Positions 25,009 through 33,112 of a stretch of DNA of 48,903 nucleotides are shown piece by piece (within the stretch, counting starts at the first letter, position 1; each line of letters begins with the position of its first letter). The stretch is from the NCBI GenBank assembly GCA_944390865.1, contig CALXRC010000015.1, positions 1 through 48,903 of the forward strand. Direction: 5' to 3'. The notes under the pieces are model-generated. The model was given only the letters and a program-made list of their open reading frames with translations. It was not told where the DNA came from and ran no database searches. The DNA comes from an uncultured Spirochaetales bacterium. GTDB lineage: Bacteria > Spirochaetota > Spirochaetia > Sphaerochaetales > Sphaerochaetaceae. The translations under genes and the position numbers were made by a program.

Positions 25009-25062
25009 ATGAAACAAAAGAAGACCCTTACAGTAGCCGCTCTTCTTATCTTTTTTTCCTGA
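25009..25062 (+). pseudogene. Possible broken small lipoprotein ORF
   Basis: ATG at 25009 opens MKQKKTLTVAALLIFFS and stops at TGA (25060). The next codon is TGC (Cys) and the frame then stays open to TAA at 25113, ending QQQQ. The first 17 residues look like a lipoprotein signal with Cys at the expected +1 place, interrupted by one stop codon. It could be a decayed small lipoprotein, a leader peptide, or chance. There is no good ribosome binding site. Confidence 0.25.
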
Positions 25063-25138
25063 TGCATACAGACATGCTCCTGTGAGCCGGACAGCTCTCA
25101 ACAGCAGCAATAAATGAATAAAGGAGTATGTTTGCAAA

Positions 25139-26494
25139 ATGATTTCAGTTCCAAGACAATTATTAATACAGGCAGTGTTCATAGCCATCAACGCAATTTT
25201 CGCAGGTCTGGAAATGGCTATGGTCTCGCTCAGCACGACAAAGCTCAAGATGCTTGAGGAAGAAGGCGACAAGGCCGCAGTCAAGCTGCTGAAGATGCTC
25301 GAAAACCCTGCAGGCTTCCTTTCAGCCATTCAGGTCGCGATCTCATTGTCAGGCTTCCTCGGTTCCGCCTTTGCGGCAGACAGCCTGTCAGAACCGCTGA
25401 CAGACTGGCTCATATCACTGGGGCTCACAGGCATCAGCTACTCAACGCTGAACAGCATCTCCGTTGTCATCATCACATTGATTCTCACTGTCGTGACAAT
25501 CATCTTCGGCGAGCTTGTCCCAAAGCGCGTCGCACAGCAGAAGAGCTATGAAGTGGCAAAGATCTTCATGAAGCTGCTTCAGGTCATCAGCACTGTGCTC
25601 AAGCCTGTCATCTGGTTCACTTCCAGCTGCACGAATCTCATTCTCAGGCTGCTTCATCTCAAGACGAACAGCGAGGATGACACAGTTTCCGAAGCGGAGA
25701 TCAGGATGATGGTCGAGACCAGCGGCGACAACGGAATAATCGAAGAGGATGAGAAGGAGATGATCCAGAACATCTTCGAGTTCAACGATATCAAGGTCAG
25801 TGAGATCATGACCAGAATCGGTGATGTCAATTACTTCAGCGTTGATGAAGATGCAAAGACAATAATCGACACCATCAAGGCCTCAGGAAATTCCCGCTAC
25901 CCGGTCTATGAGGAAGACATCAACAACATCATCGGAATTCTCAATGCGCGCGATTTCCTGATCAACATAAACGAAGGAGCCAAGAAGACAGTGAGACAGC
26001 TGCTGCGGTCAGCCTACTTCGTGCCGGAGTCGATCAAGGCCGACCAGCTTTTTTCAGACATGCAGAAGAAGAAGGTCCACATTGCCATTGTCATTGATGA
26101 ATACGGCGAGACGCGCGGCATCATAACCCTTGAAGATCTCCTGGAGGAAATCGTAGGCAACATCTATGATGAGTTTGATGAGGCAGAAGCTCCTGAGATA
26201 GTCAAGCTTGATGACAGGCGATGGAAGGTTTCAGGAACTCTGGCCATTGAAGACCTTGAAGATGAGCTTGATGTGGACATTCCTGATGACAGGGACTACG
26301 ACACTGTCGGAGGCATGGTCTTTTCCTGCCTTCATGAGATTCCGGAAGACGGACAGACTTTCACCATCGTCACAAACGGGCTGAAAATCACGGTCACAAG
26401 AGTCGAGGACAAGCGCATTGCCGAAGCAGTGATCGAGAAGATTGAGCAAGAGAGTGAGACAGCAGAAGAATCTGACAGAAAAGAAGACAGGTAA
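25139..26494 (+). CDS. CorC/HlyC-family membrane protein (CNNM/DUF21 plus CBS domains)
   Basis: 451 aa. The N-terminal DUF21 domain (about 1-190) has several hydrophobic segments and FAGLEMAMVSLSTTKLKML and VVTIIFGELVPKRVAQQ. Two CBS domains follow (about 210-335; VSEIMTRIGDVNYFSVDEDA, HIAIVIDEYGETRGIITLEDLLEEIVG), then a C-terminal CorC_HlyC domain (DRDYDTVGGMVFSCLHEIPEDG). Such proteins are linked to Mg/Co efflux or ion balance; the name hemolysin is historical. An AAGGAG lies upstream. It ends one base before the convergent TetR gene. Confidence 0.9.
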   Translation: MISVPRQLLIQAVFIAINAIFAGLEMAMVSLSTTKLKMLEEEGDKAAVKLLKMLENPAGFLSAIQVAISLSGFLGSAFAADSLSEPLTDWLISLGLTGISYSTLNSISVVIITLILTVVTIIFGELVPKRVAQQKSYEVAKIFMKLLQVISTVLKPVIWFTSSCTNLILRLLHLKTNSEDDTVSEAEIRMMVETSGDNGIIEEDEKEMIQNIFEFNDIKVSEIMTRIGDVNYFSVDEDAKTIIDTIKASGNSRYPVYEEDINNIIGILNARDFLININEGAKKTVRQLLRSAYFVPESIKADQLFSDMQKKKVHIAIVIDEYGETRGIITLEDLLEEIVGNIYDEFDEAEAPEIVKLDDRRWKVSGTLAIEDLEDELDVDIPDDRDYDTVGGMVFSCLHEIPEDGQTFTIVTNGLKITVTRVEDKRIAEAVIEKIEQESETAEESDRKEDR

Positions 26495-27082
26495 TCACTC
26501 CCCCACCAGCTGAAGCATCAGTCCCCTGAGAAGCAGTTTCCAGGCTTCCAGGGGATTTTTCATTCTCTGTGCACTGTCCATGGAATATATCAGGCACAGG
26601 AAGGCCTGGATGAAGGCTGCTATATCATCACTGTCGTCAATTGCAAAATAGGAGAAAAGCTCGCGGAAGAAACTGAAAAGCCGGCCAAGCTCATCGTGAT
26701 ATATGTCCTGACTGCTCTTGCGGGAGATTATCATCATCTCTTCCTCATGCAGCAGCTTGTAGATTCCGTTCCTGTATATATTCTCAACCAGATAGAAGAA
26801 GACTGTCGTAAGGCTGGTGACGATGTGATTCTCATCCAGCTCCTGAAGCATGGCCAGCATATCTTCCTGCATTCTGGCAGTAAACGAGCGCAGCACGTCA
26901 AAATACAGCTCCTCCTTTGTCTTGTAGAACAGATAGAATGTTCCTTTCGGGATGCAGGCGGCCCTGACAAGCTCATCGACACTGGTGCCCTTCACTCCTT
27001 TATGAAAAAGACTGCGCTGGGCCAGCCTGATGAGATCCTTTCTGATGTTTTCTTTTTCTTCCCGGCTGTATTTCTTAGGCAT
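26495..27082 (-). CDS. TetR/AcrR-family transcriptional regulator
   Basis: 195 aa. The N-terminal TetR helix-turn-helix spans about residues 10-55: IRLAQRSLFHKGVKGTSVDELV, then IPKGTFYLFYKTKEELYFDVL. The C-terminal ligand domain is not similar enough to name an inducer. It lies divergent from the UgpC-type ATPase gene. A 26-bp palindrome 13 nt before its start is a likely autoregulatory operator. Confidence 0.9.
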   Translation of the reverse strand: MPKKYSREEKENIRKDLIRLAQRSLFHKGVKGTSVDELVRAACIPKGTFYLFYKTKEELYFDVLRSFTARMQEDMLAMLQELDENHIVTSLTTVFFYLVENIYRNGIYKLLHEEEMMIISRKSSQDIYHDELGRLFSFFRELFSYFAIDDSDDIAAFIQAFLCLIYSMDSAQRMKNPLEAWKLLLRGLMLQLVGE

Positions 27083-27094
27083 AAGTCCCTCTTT

Positions 27095-27120
27095 CTGACT
27101 AATTTAATTCATATAGTCAG
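27095..27120. promoter_or_regulatory. Likely TetR-family operator palindrome
   Basis: CTGACTA (27095-27101) and TAGTCAG (27114-27120) form a perfect 7-bp inverted repeat with a 12-nt AT-rich centre, directly upstream of the TetR gene and about 130 nt from the divergent ATPase gene. Confidence 0.6.
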
Positions 27121-27247
27121 CATAAGGCCTTTTTTGCCGGTTTTTCAATGAAAAAAACCATGTTCCGGCGCATTTTTTTCTTTATCCGGCGGAAAAACTG
27201 GCTCATACTGGCAGCATAGAAATTCAAAAAGGAGTTAACAACCACAA

Positions 27248-28342
27248 ATGGCAACAGTAAAACTTGAGAACATTTGCAAGATTTACGACGGCGGCGTAAA
27301 GGCTGTTGACAATGTCAACATTGACATTGAAGACCAGGAATTCGTCGTCCTCGTCGGTCCTTCCGGTTGCGGCAAGTCCACTACACTGAGAATGATCGCA
27401 GGTCTTGAAGACATCTCATCTGGTACTCTGACTATTGACGGAAAAGTTGTCAACGACGTTCCTCCAAAGGACAGAGACATCGCAATGGTATTCCAGAACT
27501 ATGCTCTTTATCCGCACATGACTGTCTATGACAACATGGCATTCGGACTGAAGATCAGAAAGTTCGACAAGGCAGAGATCGACAAGCGTGTAAGGGAAGC
27601 TGCCAAGATTCTTGACATTGAGCAGCTGCTTGAGAGAAAGCCGAAGGCTCTCTCCGGCGGACAGAGACAGCGTGTTGCTGTCGGACGTGCAATCGTCAGA
27701 CAGCCGAAGGTCTTCCTCTTCGACGAGCCTCTTTCAAACCTCGATGCAAAGCTCCGTGTCCAGATGAGAGCTGAGATCAGCGGCCTGCATCACAGGCTCA
27801 AGGCAACCATGATCTACGTCACACACGATCAGGTTGAGGCTCTTACAATGGCTGACAAGATCGTCGTCATGAAGCTCGGCGTCATCCAGCAGATCGGCGG
27901 ACCGCTTGAACTGTACAACAACCCTGACAACAAGTTTGTCGCAGGCTTCATCGGAAGCCCACCCATGAACTTCGTCAACGTGACAGTCAAGGAAGAAGGC
28001 GGCAGGATCTTTGTTGACGAGGGAACCTTCACTCTCTATGTCACAGATGATCAGGCAAGGGCCCTCAAGCCTTATGTCGGCAAGCAGGTCACATTCGGCA
28101 TCAGACCGGAAGATGTGGAGTTCACTCATACACCTGAAGCCGGAAAGACAATTGACGGACACGTTTCAGTCGTTGAGCCGCTTGGCGCAGAGACCCACGT
28201 CTACATTGCGACAAGCACAGCAAAGGTCATCGGCAAGATCGACGGAACAGTCATTCCTGAGATTGACTCAAAGATCAGCCTCATTCCGAACATGGACAAG
28301 GCAAAGTTCTTCGACGTCGACACAGAACTGGCTATCCGCTGA
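27248..28342 (+). CDS. UgpC/MsmK-type carbohydrate ABC transporter ATPase
   Basis: 364 aa. The ATPase domain has Walker A GPSGCGKSTTLRMIAGLE, Q-loop VFQNYALYPHMTVYDNMAFG, signature LSGGQRQRVAVGRAIV, Walker B FLFDEPLSNLD and the His switch YVTHDQVEALT. The C-terminal TOBE/MalK regulatory domain includes IGSPPMNFVNV and FGIRPEDVEF. There are no permease or binding-protein genes nearby, as for shared ATPases that energise several sugar importers (inference). Codon use looks more biased than in neighbours, suggesting high expression. AAGGAG lies 13 nt before the ATG. Confidence 0.93.
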   Translation: MATVKLENICKIYDGGVKAVDNVNIDIEDQEFVVLVGPSGCGKSTTLRMIAGLEDISSGTLTIDGKVVNDVPPKDRDIAMVFQNYALYPHMTVYDNMAFGLKIRKFDKAEIDKRVREAAKILDIEQLLERKPKALSGGQRQRVAVGRAIVRQPKVFLFDEPLSNLDAKLRVQMRAEISGLHHRLKATMIYVTHDQVEALTMADKIVVMKLGVIQQIGGPLELYNNPDNKFVAGFIGSPPMNFVNVTVKEEGGRIFVDEGTFTLYVTDDQARALKPYVGKQVTFGIRPEDVEFTHTPEAGKTIDGHVSVVEPLGAETHVYIATSTAKVIGKIDGTVIPEIDSKISLIPNMDKAKFFDVDTELAIR

Positions 28343-28360
28343 ACTCAGCAAAGGCCTTGA

Positions 28361-28396
28361 CAGGAGCCGCATAAAGCCGCGGCTCCTTTCTTTTTG
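28361..28396 (+). terminator. Intrinsic terminator after the UgpC-type gene
   Basis: GGAGCCGC pairs with GCGGCTCC around an 8-nt loop, followed by TTTCTTTTT. Confidence 0.88.
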
Positions 28397-28407
28397 CCTT
28401 CAGGACA

Positions 28408-28440
28408 ATAAAAAAACATGGCCGCGGAAGGCAGCCATGC
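28408..28440 (-). terminator. Intrinsic terminator after the aspartokinase gene
   Basis: On the minus strand GCATGGC and GCCATG arms flank a short GC-rich loop and run into TTTTTTTATT. Confidence 0.75.
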
Positions 28441-28461
28441 TTTCAGCTGTAATTCAGGCTC

Positions 28462-29757
28462 TCAGAACAAAGCCCTGTAGACAAGCTCAACAGCCTTTCT
28501 GGCATCCTCGTCCCTCACACCGATGAGCGTGGTTGAGTTTGAGGAGCCGTAGTTGACAAAGTTGATCCTCACGCCGCTGCTCCTGAGCGCCTGACAGGCA
28601 TCAACAAAGGCAGTGCTCTCATCCATTGCACCGCCGACAATGCCAAGCACGGCATGTCCTCTTTCATAAAACACATCGTCAAGCTGGAAGTCCTTTTTCA
28701 GTCTTGAAACCATTGCGTCTAGCACACTGTCAGAAGCCTGCCTGCTTTCAAAGAACCAGACTATTGAGTCAATTCCAAAAAGCGAGAAGCTCGGACGCAC
28801 TCCGTACAGATGCAGCATGGTCAGCAGGGCATGGCGCATTCCCGGACGCTTGAACATCATAAGCTTCCTGAGCTTGAGCTTGCTGTATCCGCCCTTTGCA
28901 GACACGCCGACAGGTCCTGTGACAGCTGTCGAGGCGCTGATCATTGTGCCCGGATCTCCGCTCCTGTTTGTATTGCGGATATTGATTGGAATGTTCTTTC
29001 CGATGACAGGGGCAATGGCTTCTTCGTGGAAAACAGAAGCTCCCACATCACTGAGCTCTCTGACCTGAATATAGGTGATCTTGTCAATCACGTGAGCATC
29101 CTTGACAATTCTGGGGTCTGCCGCATAAATGCCGCTGACATCAGTCCAGTTCTCATAAAGCTCGGCATTTGCCGCGCAGGCTGCGATTGCTCCCGAGATA
29201 TCACTGCCGCCGCGCGAGAAGATTTTCACGGCACCTCTCTCATTTGAGCCGTAAAAACCGGGCAGGACATAATGTCCGCCTTCTGCAAAGCGGGCTGACA
29301 GGCGCTCATATGAAAGCGGATTTACTGTTCCGTCAGAATTGATGACGATATAGTCAGCCGCATCCACAAACTCCCATCCCAGATAGGCAGCCACAATCTG
29401 TGCACTGAGATACTCTCCCCTGCTTGCAGCATAATCAAGGCCGCGACCTGCATCTATATTCTGCCTGACATCATCAAGCGCCGCAGAGAGCCTTGCCGCA
29501 TCAAGCTTCAGAGCTGAGGCAATTTCAAGATACCGCTCAGCGATCCTGTCAAAAACAGGACGGCAGCTCTTGTTCTGGCCTGCAAGCGCATTGCACTCAT
29601 AAAGCATGTCCGTGATCTTTTCATCACTGCTGTCTCTTTTTCCCGGTGCGCTGACAACGGCAATTGTCCTTCTCTCATCTGAATCAAGAATGGCTTTGAC
29701 TTTCTTAATCTGGCCGGCATCTGCCAGTGAAGAGCCTCCGAACTTACAAACTATCAT
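28462..29757 (-). CDS. Aspartate kinase
   Basis: 431 aa. It makes aspartyl phosphate for lysine, threonine, methionine and diaminopimelate. The kinase domain begins MIVCKFGGSSLAD and contains FSRGGSDISGA and TDVSGIYAADPRIV. The C-terminal ACT domains include IDSIVWFFESRQASDS and a final VNYGSSNSTTLIGV, an allosteric site whose effector cannot be read. It resembles the monofunctional LysC class with an extended ACT region. AGGAG precedes the ATG. A promoter TTGCTA-18-TAGAAT is visible at 29829-29800. Confidence 0.92.
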   Translation of the reverse strand: MIVCKFGGSSLADAGQIKKVKAILDSDERRTIAVVSAPGKRDSSDEKITDMLYECNALAGQNKSCRPVFDRIAERYLEIASALKLDAARLSAALDDVRQNIDAGRGLDYAASRGEYLSAQIVAAYLGWEFVDAADYIVINSDGTVNPLSYERLSARFAEGGHYVLPGFYGSNERGAVKIFSRGGSDISGAIAACAANAELYENWTDVSGIYAADPRIVKDAHVIDKITYIQVRELSDVGASVFHEEAIAPVIGKNIPINIRNTNRSGDPGTMISASTAVTGPVGVSAKGGYSKLKLRKLMMFKRPGMRHALLTMLHLYGVRPSFSLFGIDSIVWFFESRQASDSVLDAMVSRLKKDFQLDDVFYERGHAVLGIVGGAMDESTAFVDACQALRSSGVRINFVNYGSSNSTTLIGVRDEDARKAVELVYRALF

Positions 29758-29799
29758 AAGCTGATCTCCTAAAAAAACTAAAGGGAAATAGACGCTGGA

Positions 29800-29829
29800 A
29801 TTCTAACGGTTATGGCTTTCCTTTAGCAA
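29800..29829 (-). promoter_or_regulatory. Candidate aspartokinase promoter
   Basis: Minus-strand TTGCTA, 18 nt, TAGAAT, about 43 nt before the start codon. Confidence 0.45.
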
Positions 29830-29906
29830 GGCTTCACAGGCAGAGCAGATTCTTTTCTGCGTCTTTTTCCCTTCTTTCTCTCTGCCTGCTGCAAAAGAGG
29901 CATCAG

Positions 29907-29935
29907 TTGACACAAGATAAAATTCACTTTATTAA
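29907..29935 (+). promoter_or_regulatory. Promoter of the MATE exporter gene
   Basis: TTGACA, exactly 17 nt, TATTAA. The expected transcript start is at about 29942, adjacent to the ATG at 29943. A TTG inside the -35 box is therefore not the start codon. Confidence 0.7.
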
Positions 29936-29942
29936 ACAGGGC

Positions 29943-31274
29943 ATGCAAAAAGAAAATATTATGGGTGTCGAACGCATACCCAAGCTTCTCATGCGCATGT
30001 CGCTGCCGATGATGCTCAGCATGCTTGTGCAGGCGCTTTATAATGTTGTTGATTCGATTTTCGTCGCAAGATACTCGGAAGCAGCACTGACTGCAGTCTC
30101 TCTTGCCTTCCCCCTGCAGAACCTCATCATAGCCTTCGCAGTCGGAACCGGCGTCGGCGTCAACTCCATTCTTGCACGCCGTCTGGGAGAGAAAAACTAC
30201 GAAGATGCGAACAAGGCTGCAAATACAGGCATTTTCCTTGCCTTTGCCACATACATCGCGTTCCTGCTGGCCGGGCTCTTCTTTGCACGTCCCTTCCTCT
30301 CTCTTTTCACAGCTGATGCACAGCTGCTTGACCTTTCCGTGCAGTATGCAATGATCTGCATGTGCTTCTCCCTGGGATGCTTTGTAGACATAACAGGAGA
30401 GAGAATTCTTCAGGCAACGGGCGACAGTTTTCATCCGATGATCATCCAGGCTGCAGGCGCGATAACAAACATCATTCTGGATCCGATCTTCATTTTCACC
30501 TTTGACATGGGTGTGGCAGGTGCCGCAATCGCGACAGTAATCGGACAGTGGGTCTCTATGTTCCTGGCGATTTACTATGTCAGGAAAAACCAGTTCGTCC
30601 AGATCAAGATGAGGCGCATAAGACCGGCCAGAAAGCTGATCAAGGACATTTATGTAGTAGGTGCGCCGACTATAGTGATGAACAGCGTGAGCACAGTGCT
30701 GGTCTCAGCCCTCAACGGCATCCTGATCGCATTCTCCAACATGGCAGTAAGCGTTTTCGGAGTCTATTACAAGCTTCAGTCCTTTGTCTTCATGCCGGTC
30801 TTCGGCCTGAACAACGGCCTTATTCCAATCCTTGCATTCAACTTCGGAGCGAAAAACAGGAAGCGAATGACAACTGCGACAAAGTACGGGCTGGTCATAG
30901 CAGTCCTTATAATGCTGCTGGGCACGATCATTTTCCAGGTTGCACCGAACCTCCTGCTTTCATTCTTCAATGCCTCTGACGAGATGTACACGCTTGGCGT
31001 CCCTGCCCTGCGCATCCTGAGCGTATGTTTTGTTCCTGCTGCATTCTCCATCGTCCTTTCCGCCTCATTCCAGGCAACGGGACACGGCTTTTTTTCAATG
31101 TTTGTCAGCATCATCAGACAGCTGGTCGTGCTCTGTCCCTGTGCATATCTGCTTGGAGCCTTGATCGGAGTGACAGGCGTTTGGCTCAGCTTCACGATCG
31201 CAGAAGTCTTCGGCCTTGCGACTGCACTGATCTTCTACATCTGGTTATACAGTAAAAGAATCAAAACACTGTGA
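29943..31274 (+). CDS. MATE-family multidrug/cation antiporter
   Basis: 443 aa from the ATG at 29943, with twelve predicted membrane segments in two related halves. The N-terminus MGVERIPKLLMRMSLPMM and MLVQALYNVVDSIFVAR are typical of the DinF/NorM-like bacterial branch. The second half has FGLNNGLIPILAFNFGAKNRKR, matching the family repeat. It exports drugs or metabolites in exchange for Na+ or H+. The substrate is unknown. An ATG at 29961 is an alternative start; the promoter position suggests a leaderless or nearly leaderless mRNA. Confidence 0.9.
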   Translation: MQKENIMGVERIPKLLMRMSLPMMLSMLVQALYNVVDSIFVARYSEAALTAVSLAFPLQNLIIAFAVGTGVGVNSILARRLGEKNYEDANKAANTGIFLAFATYIAFLLAGLFFARPFLSLFTADAQLLDLSVQYAMICMCFSLGCFVDITGERILQATGDSFHPMIIQAAGAITNIILDPIFIFTFDMGVAGAAIATVIGQWVSMFLAIYYVRKNQFVQIKMRRIRPARKLIKDIYVVGAPTIVMNSVSTVLVSALNGILIAFSNMAVSVFGVYYKLQSFVFMPVFGLNNGLIPILAFNFGAKNRKRMTTATKYGLVIAVLIMLLGTIIFQVAPNLLLSFFNASDEMYTLGVPALRILSVCFVPAAFSIVLSASFQATGHGFFSMFVSIIRQLVVLCPCAYLLGALIGVTGVWLSFTIAEVFGLATALIFYIWLYSKRIKTL

Positions 31275-31332
31275 TACATGCAAGTTTATTCATGAGATCC
31301 CCGCTCATCATGCATAAAAATGCATTTTCTAC

Positions 31333-31361
31333 TTGACAATAACCTCCAAAGGTGGAATCAT
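31333..31361 (+). promoter_or_regulatory. Candidate promoter of the first amino-acid-binding protein
   Basis: TTGACA, 17 nt, AATCAT with an extended TGG. The -35 and the next 14 nt resemble the gltB-type promoter at 43017. Confidence 0.45.
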
Positions 31362-31392
31362 GCCCTCAGTATTTTAATACCGGGGGCTTTTT
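31362..31392 (+). terminator. Terminator-like hairpin directly before a start codon
   Basis: GCCCTC and GGGGGC arms plus GTATT/AATAC, with one mismatch, form a stable hairpin followed by TTTTT. The ATG of the binding-protein gene is only 3 nt beyond the T-run. The 3' arm contains GGGGG, the only ribosome-binding-like sequence. It may terminate the MATE transcript and/or gate the binding-protein gene. Confidence 0.65.
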
Positions 31393-31395
31393 ATA

Positions 31396-32139
31396 ATGAA
31401 AAAACTTACTGCTATTTTGCTTATGGCACTTTGTGCTTTCACGGCCTTTGCAGGCGGTGCAAGCGAGGATGACGGAGTATATGTTTTTGCGGCTGATGCG
31501 ACCTGGCCGCCATTTGAGTTTGTCGATGAGAACGGCAACCTGACAGGTTTTGAGGTCGAGCTCATGCCTCTCATCGGAGAGCATGTCGGCGTTGAGATGG
31601 TTGTCGAGAACATTGCCTGGGATACGATCTTCGCAGGACTGGCAAACGGCCAGTATGACGGCGTTGCCAGCGGCGTCACCGTGACGGAAGAACGCAAGCA
31701 GACAATGGACTTTTCAATGCCTATCGCATCACAGGGACAGGTCGTCGTTGTCCTGCAGGACTCTCCAATCCAGTCTGCAGATGACCTGAACGGAAAGAAA
31801 GTCGGCGTTCAGATCGGAACTACTGGAGACTTTGCCCTTGACAACTATGATGTGGACAGAAGACAGTACGATGACATCGGACTTGCCATTCAGGACATGA
31901 TCAACGGAAATCTTGACGCCTGTGTCTGCGACTCAATCATCGCATCGGACTTTGTCCTTGCAAACGAAAGCTACAAAGGCATGCTTCGTGTCGCAGGCGA
32001 GCCGTTCACAGACGAGGAGATTGCCATTGCCGTGAAGAAAGGAAACACGGAGCTGCTCGACCTGATCAACCAGGGCCTTGAGGCAATGATGGCTGACGGC
32101 TCATTTGATGAGCTTAAGGCCAAGTGGAATATTCTCTAG
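31396..32139 (+). CDS. Polar amino acid ABC transporter binding protein 1
   Basis: 247 aa. The signal peptide MKKLTAILLMALCAFTAFA is cleavable by signal peptidase I; no lipobox Cys is present, so the protein is free in the periplasm. The SBP_bac_3 fold shows ATWPPFEFVDENGNLTGFEV, AGLANGQYDGVASGVTVTEE and GKKVGVQIGTTGDFA. The Asp/Arg ligand-clamp residues look normal for a polar amino acid, possibly glutamine or arginine. It is paralogous to the next gene and probably a tandem duplicate. Its ATG follows a hairpin with T-run rather than an open ribosome binding site. Confidence 0.9.
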   Translation: MKKLTAILLMALCAFTAFAGGASEDDGVYVFAADATWPPFEFVDENGNLTGFEVELMPLIGEHVGVEMVVENIAWDTIFAGLANGQYDGVASGVTVTEERKQTMDFSMPIASQGQVVVVLQDSPIQSADDLNGKKVGVQIGTTGDFALDNYDVDRRQYDDIGLAIQDMINGNLDACVCDSIIASDFVLANESYKGMLRVAGEPFTDEEIAIAVKKGNTELLDLINQGLEAMMADGSFDELKAKWNIL

Positions 32140-32162
32140 TTTAGTATTTTTATTCAATTTTT

Positions 32163-32190
32163 ATGCAGGATTGCTTGACAAATCCTGCAT
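32163..32190. promoter_or_regulatory. 10-bp palindrome spanning the -35 box of binding protein 2
   Basis: ATGCAGGATT (32163-32172) and AATCCTGCAT (32181-32190) are a perfect inverted repeat. The 8-nt centre GCTTGACA contains the -35 hexamer TTGACA. A -10 is TATAAT at 32201 (20-nt spacing) or CATTAT at 32198 (17-nt spacing). It looks like an operator; as RNA it would be a hairpin after gene 1 but lacks a proper T-run. Confidence 0.6.
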
Positions 32191-32234
32191 AAATTTTCAT
32201 TATAATACCATCTTAACTGATAAGGTGGGTGCAT

Positions 32235-32987
32235 ATGAAAAAAATATTCCTTCTTTTTCTGGTTTCACTTGTTTCACTGACAGCAGTCTTTGCTCAGGGT
32301 GCTGAGGAATCAGCAGGCTATACATTTGCGACCAACGCAAACTGGCCTCCGCTTGAGTATGTTGATGAAAACGGTGAGATTGTCGGTTTTGAAATTGATC
32401 TCATCAAGGCCATGAGCGAAGTGTCAGGCGTGCCTATGGACTACGTCAACACATCCTGGGACACAATCTTCGCAGGACTGGCAAACGGACAGTATGACGG
32501 AATCGCAAGCGGTGTCACGGTGACGGAAGAGAGAAAGAAGACAATCGACTTCTCGACAGTCATCTACCAGGTGACACAGTCAATTCTCACAAAGAAGGAA
32601 AACAGTGACCTGACAACACCTGAGTCCCTTTTCGGAAAGACAGTGGGCGTTCAGATGGGAACGACAGGACATTTCGCAATGGAAGAGTATCCTGAGATAA
32701 CAATCAAGGCATATGAGGACATTGCGCTGGCGATTGAGGACATGATCAACGGAAACTGCGATGCTGTTGTCTGCGACAGCGTCATCGCTTCCGACTATGT
32801 GCTTGCAAATGAAAACTACAGCAATATGCTTGCTGTGACAGGCACTGCAAGCGATACAATTGAAGATATCGCAATCGCTGTTGAAAAAGGAAACACGGAA
32901 CTGCTTGACATAATCAACACATCTATTGCAGCCCTTATGGAAAACGGTACAATGGATGAGCTGTATGCCAAGTGGAATCTGATCTGA
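32235..32987 (+). CDS. Polar amino acid ABC transporter binding protein 2
   Basis: 250 aa from the ATG at 32235, which follows AAGGTGGG; an ATG two codons earlier is less likely. The signal peptide MKKIFLLFLVSLVSLTAVFA is cleaved before QGAEE. The domain matches gene 1 closely in order (NANWPPLEYVDENGEIVGFE, AGLANGQYDGIASGVTVTEE, GKTVGVQMGTTGHFA). Differences around the ligand loops suggest a related but distinct substrate. It has its own promoter region and is followed by a hairpin before the permease gene. Confidence 0.9.
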   Translation: MKKIFLLFLVSLVSLTAVFAQGAEESAGYTFATNANWPPLEYVDENGEIVGFEIDLIKAMSEVSGVPMDYVNTSWDTIFAGLANGQYDGIASGVTVTEERKKTIDFSTVIYQVTQSILTKKENSDLTTPESLFGKTVGVQMGTTGHFAMEEYPEITIKAYEDIALAIEDMINGNCDAVVCDSVIASDYVLANENYSNMLAVTGTASDTIEDIAIAVEKGNTELLDIINTSIAALMENGTMDELYAKWNLI

Positions 32988-33023
32988 GAAAAGCAAAGGC
33001 ACAGCCTGCTTTTCATCCTCTGA

Positions 33024-33049
33024 AGTGCGGAAGAGGCATATTCCGCACT
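33024..33049 (+). repeat. 9-bp hairpin between binding protein and permease
   Basis: AGTGCGGAA pairs perfectly with TTCCGCACT around GAGGCATA. A T-rich patch follows some 30 nt later, not immediately. It probably stabilises or partly terminates the binding-protein mRNA, so that less permease is made (inference). Confidence 0.55.
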
Positions 33050-33112
33050 CTGGCCGGAGAGTCTTTCTCCTGCCTGTCTTTTTTCTTCGCCGGCATCACT
33101 GCCGGCTGCCGC

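Noticed and set aside
29823..30434. 203-codon minus-strand open frame over the MATE gene start
   Set aside because: It covers the MATE promoter and coding start on the opposite strand and has no motif.
31345..31356. TCC-AAAGGT-GGA hexaloop before binding protein 1
   Set aside because: A 3-bp stem that does not overlap the adjacent terminator and lies within the predicted promoter spacer; probably chance.
32972..33112. Upstream extension of the permease gene
   Set aside because: The open frame overlaps the binding-protein gene, crosses a hairpin region and has no permease similarity.
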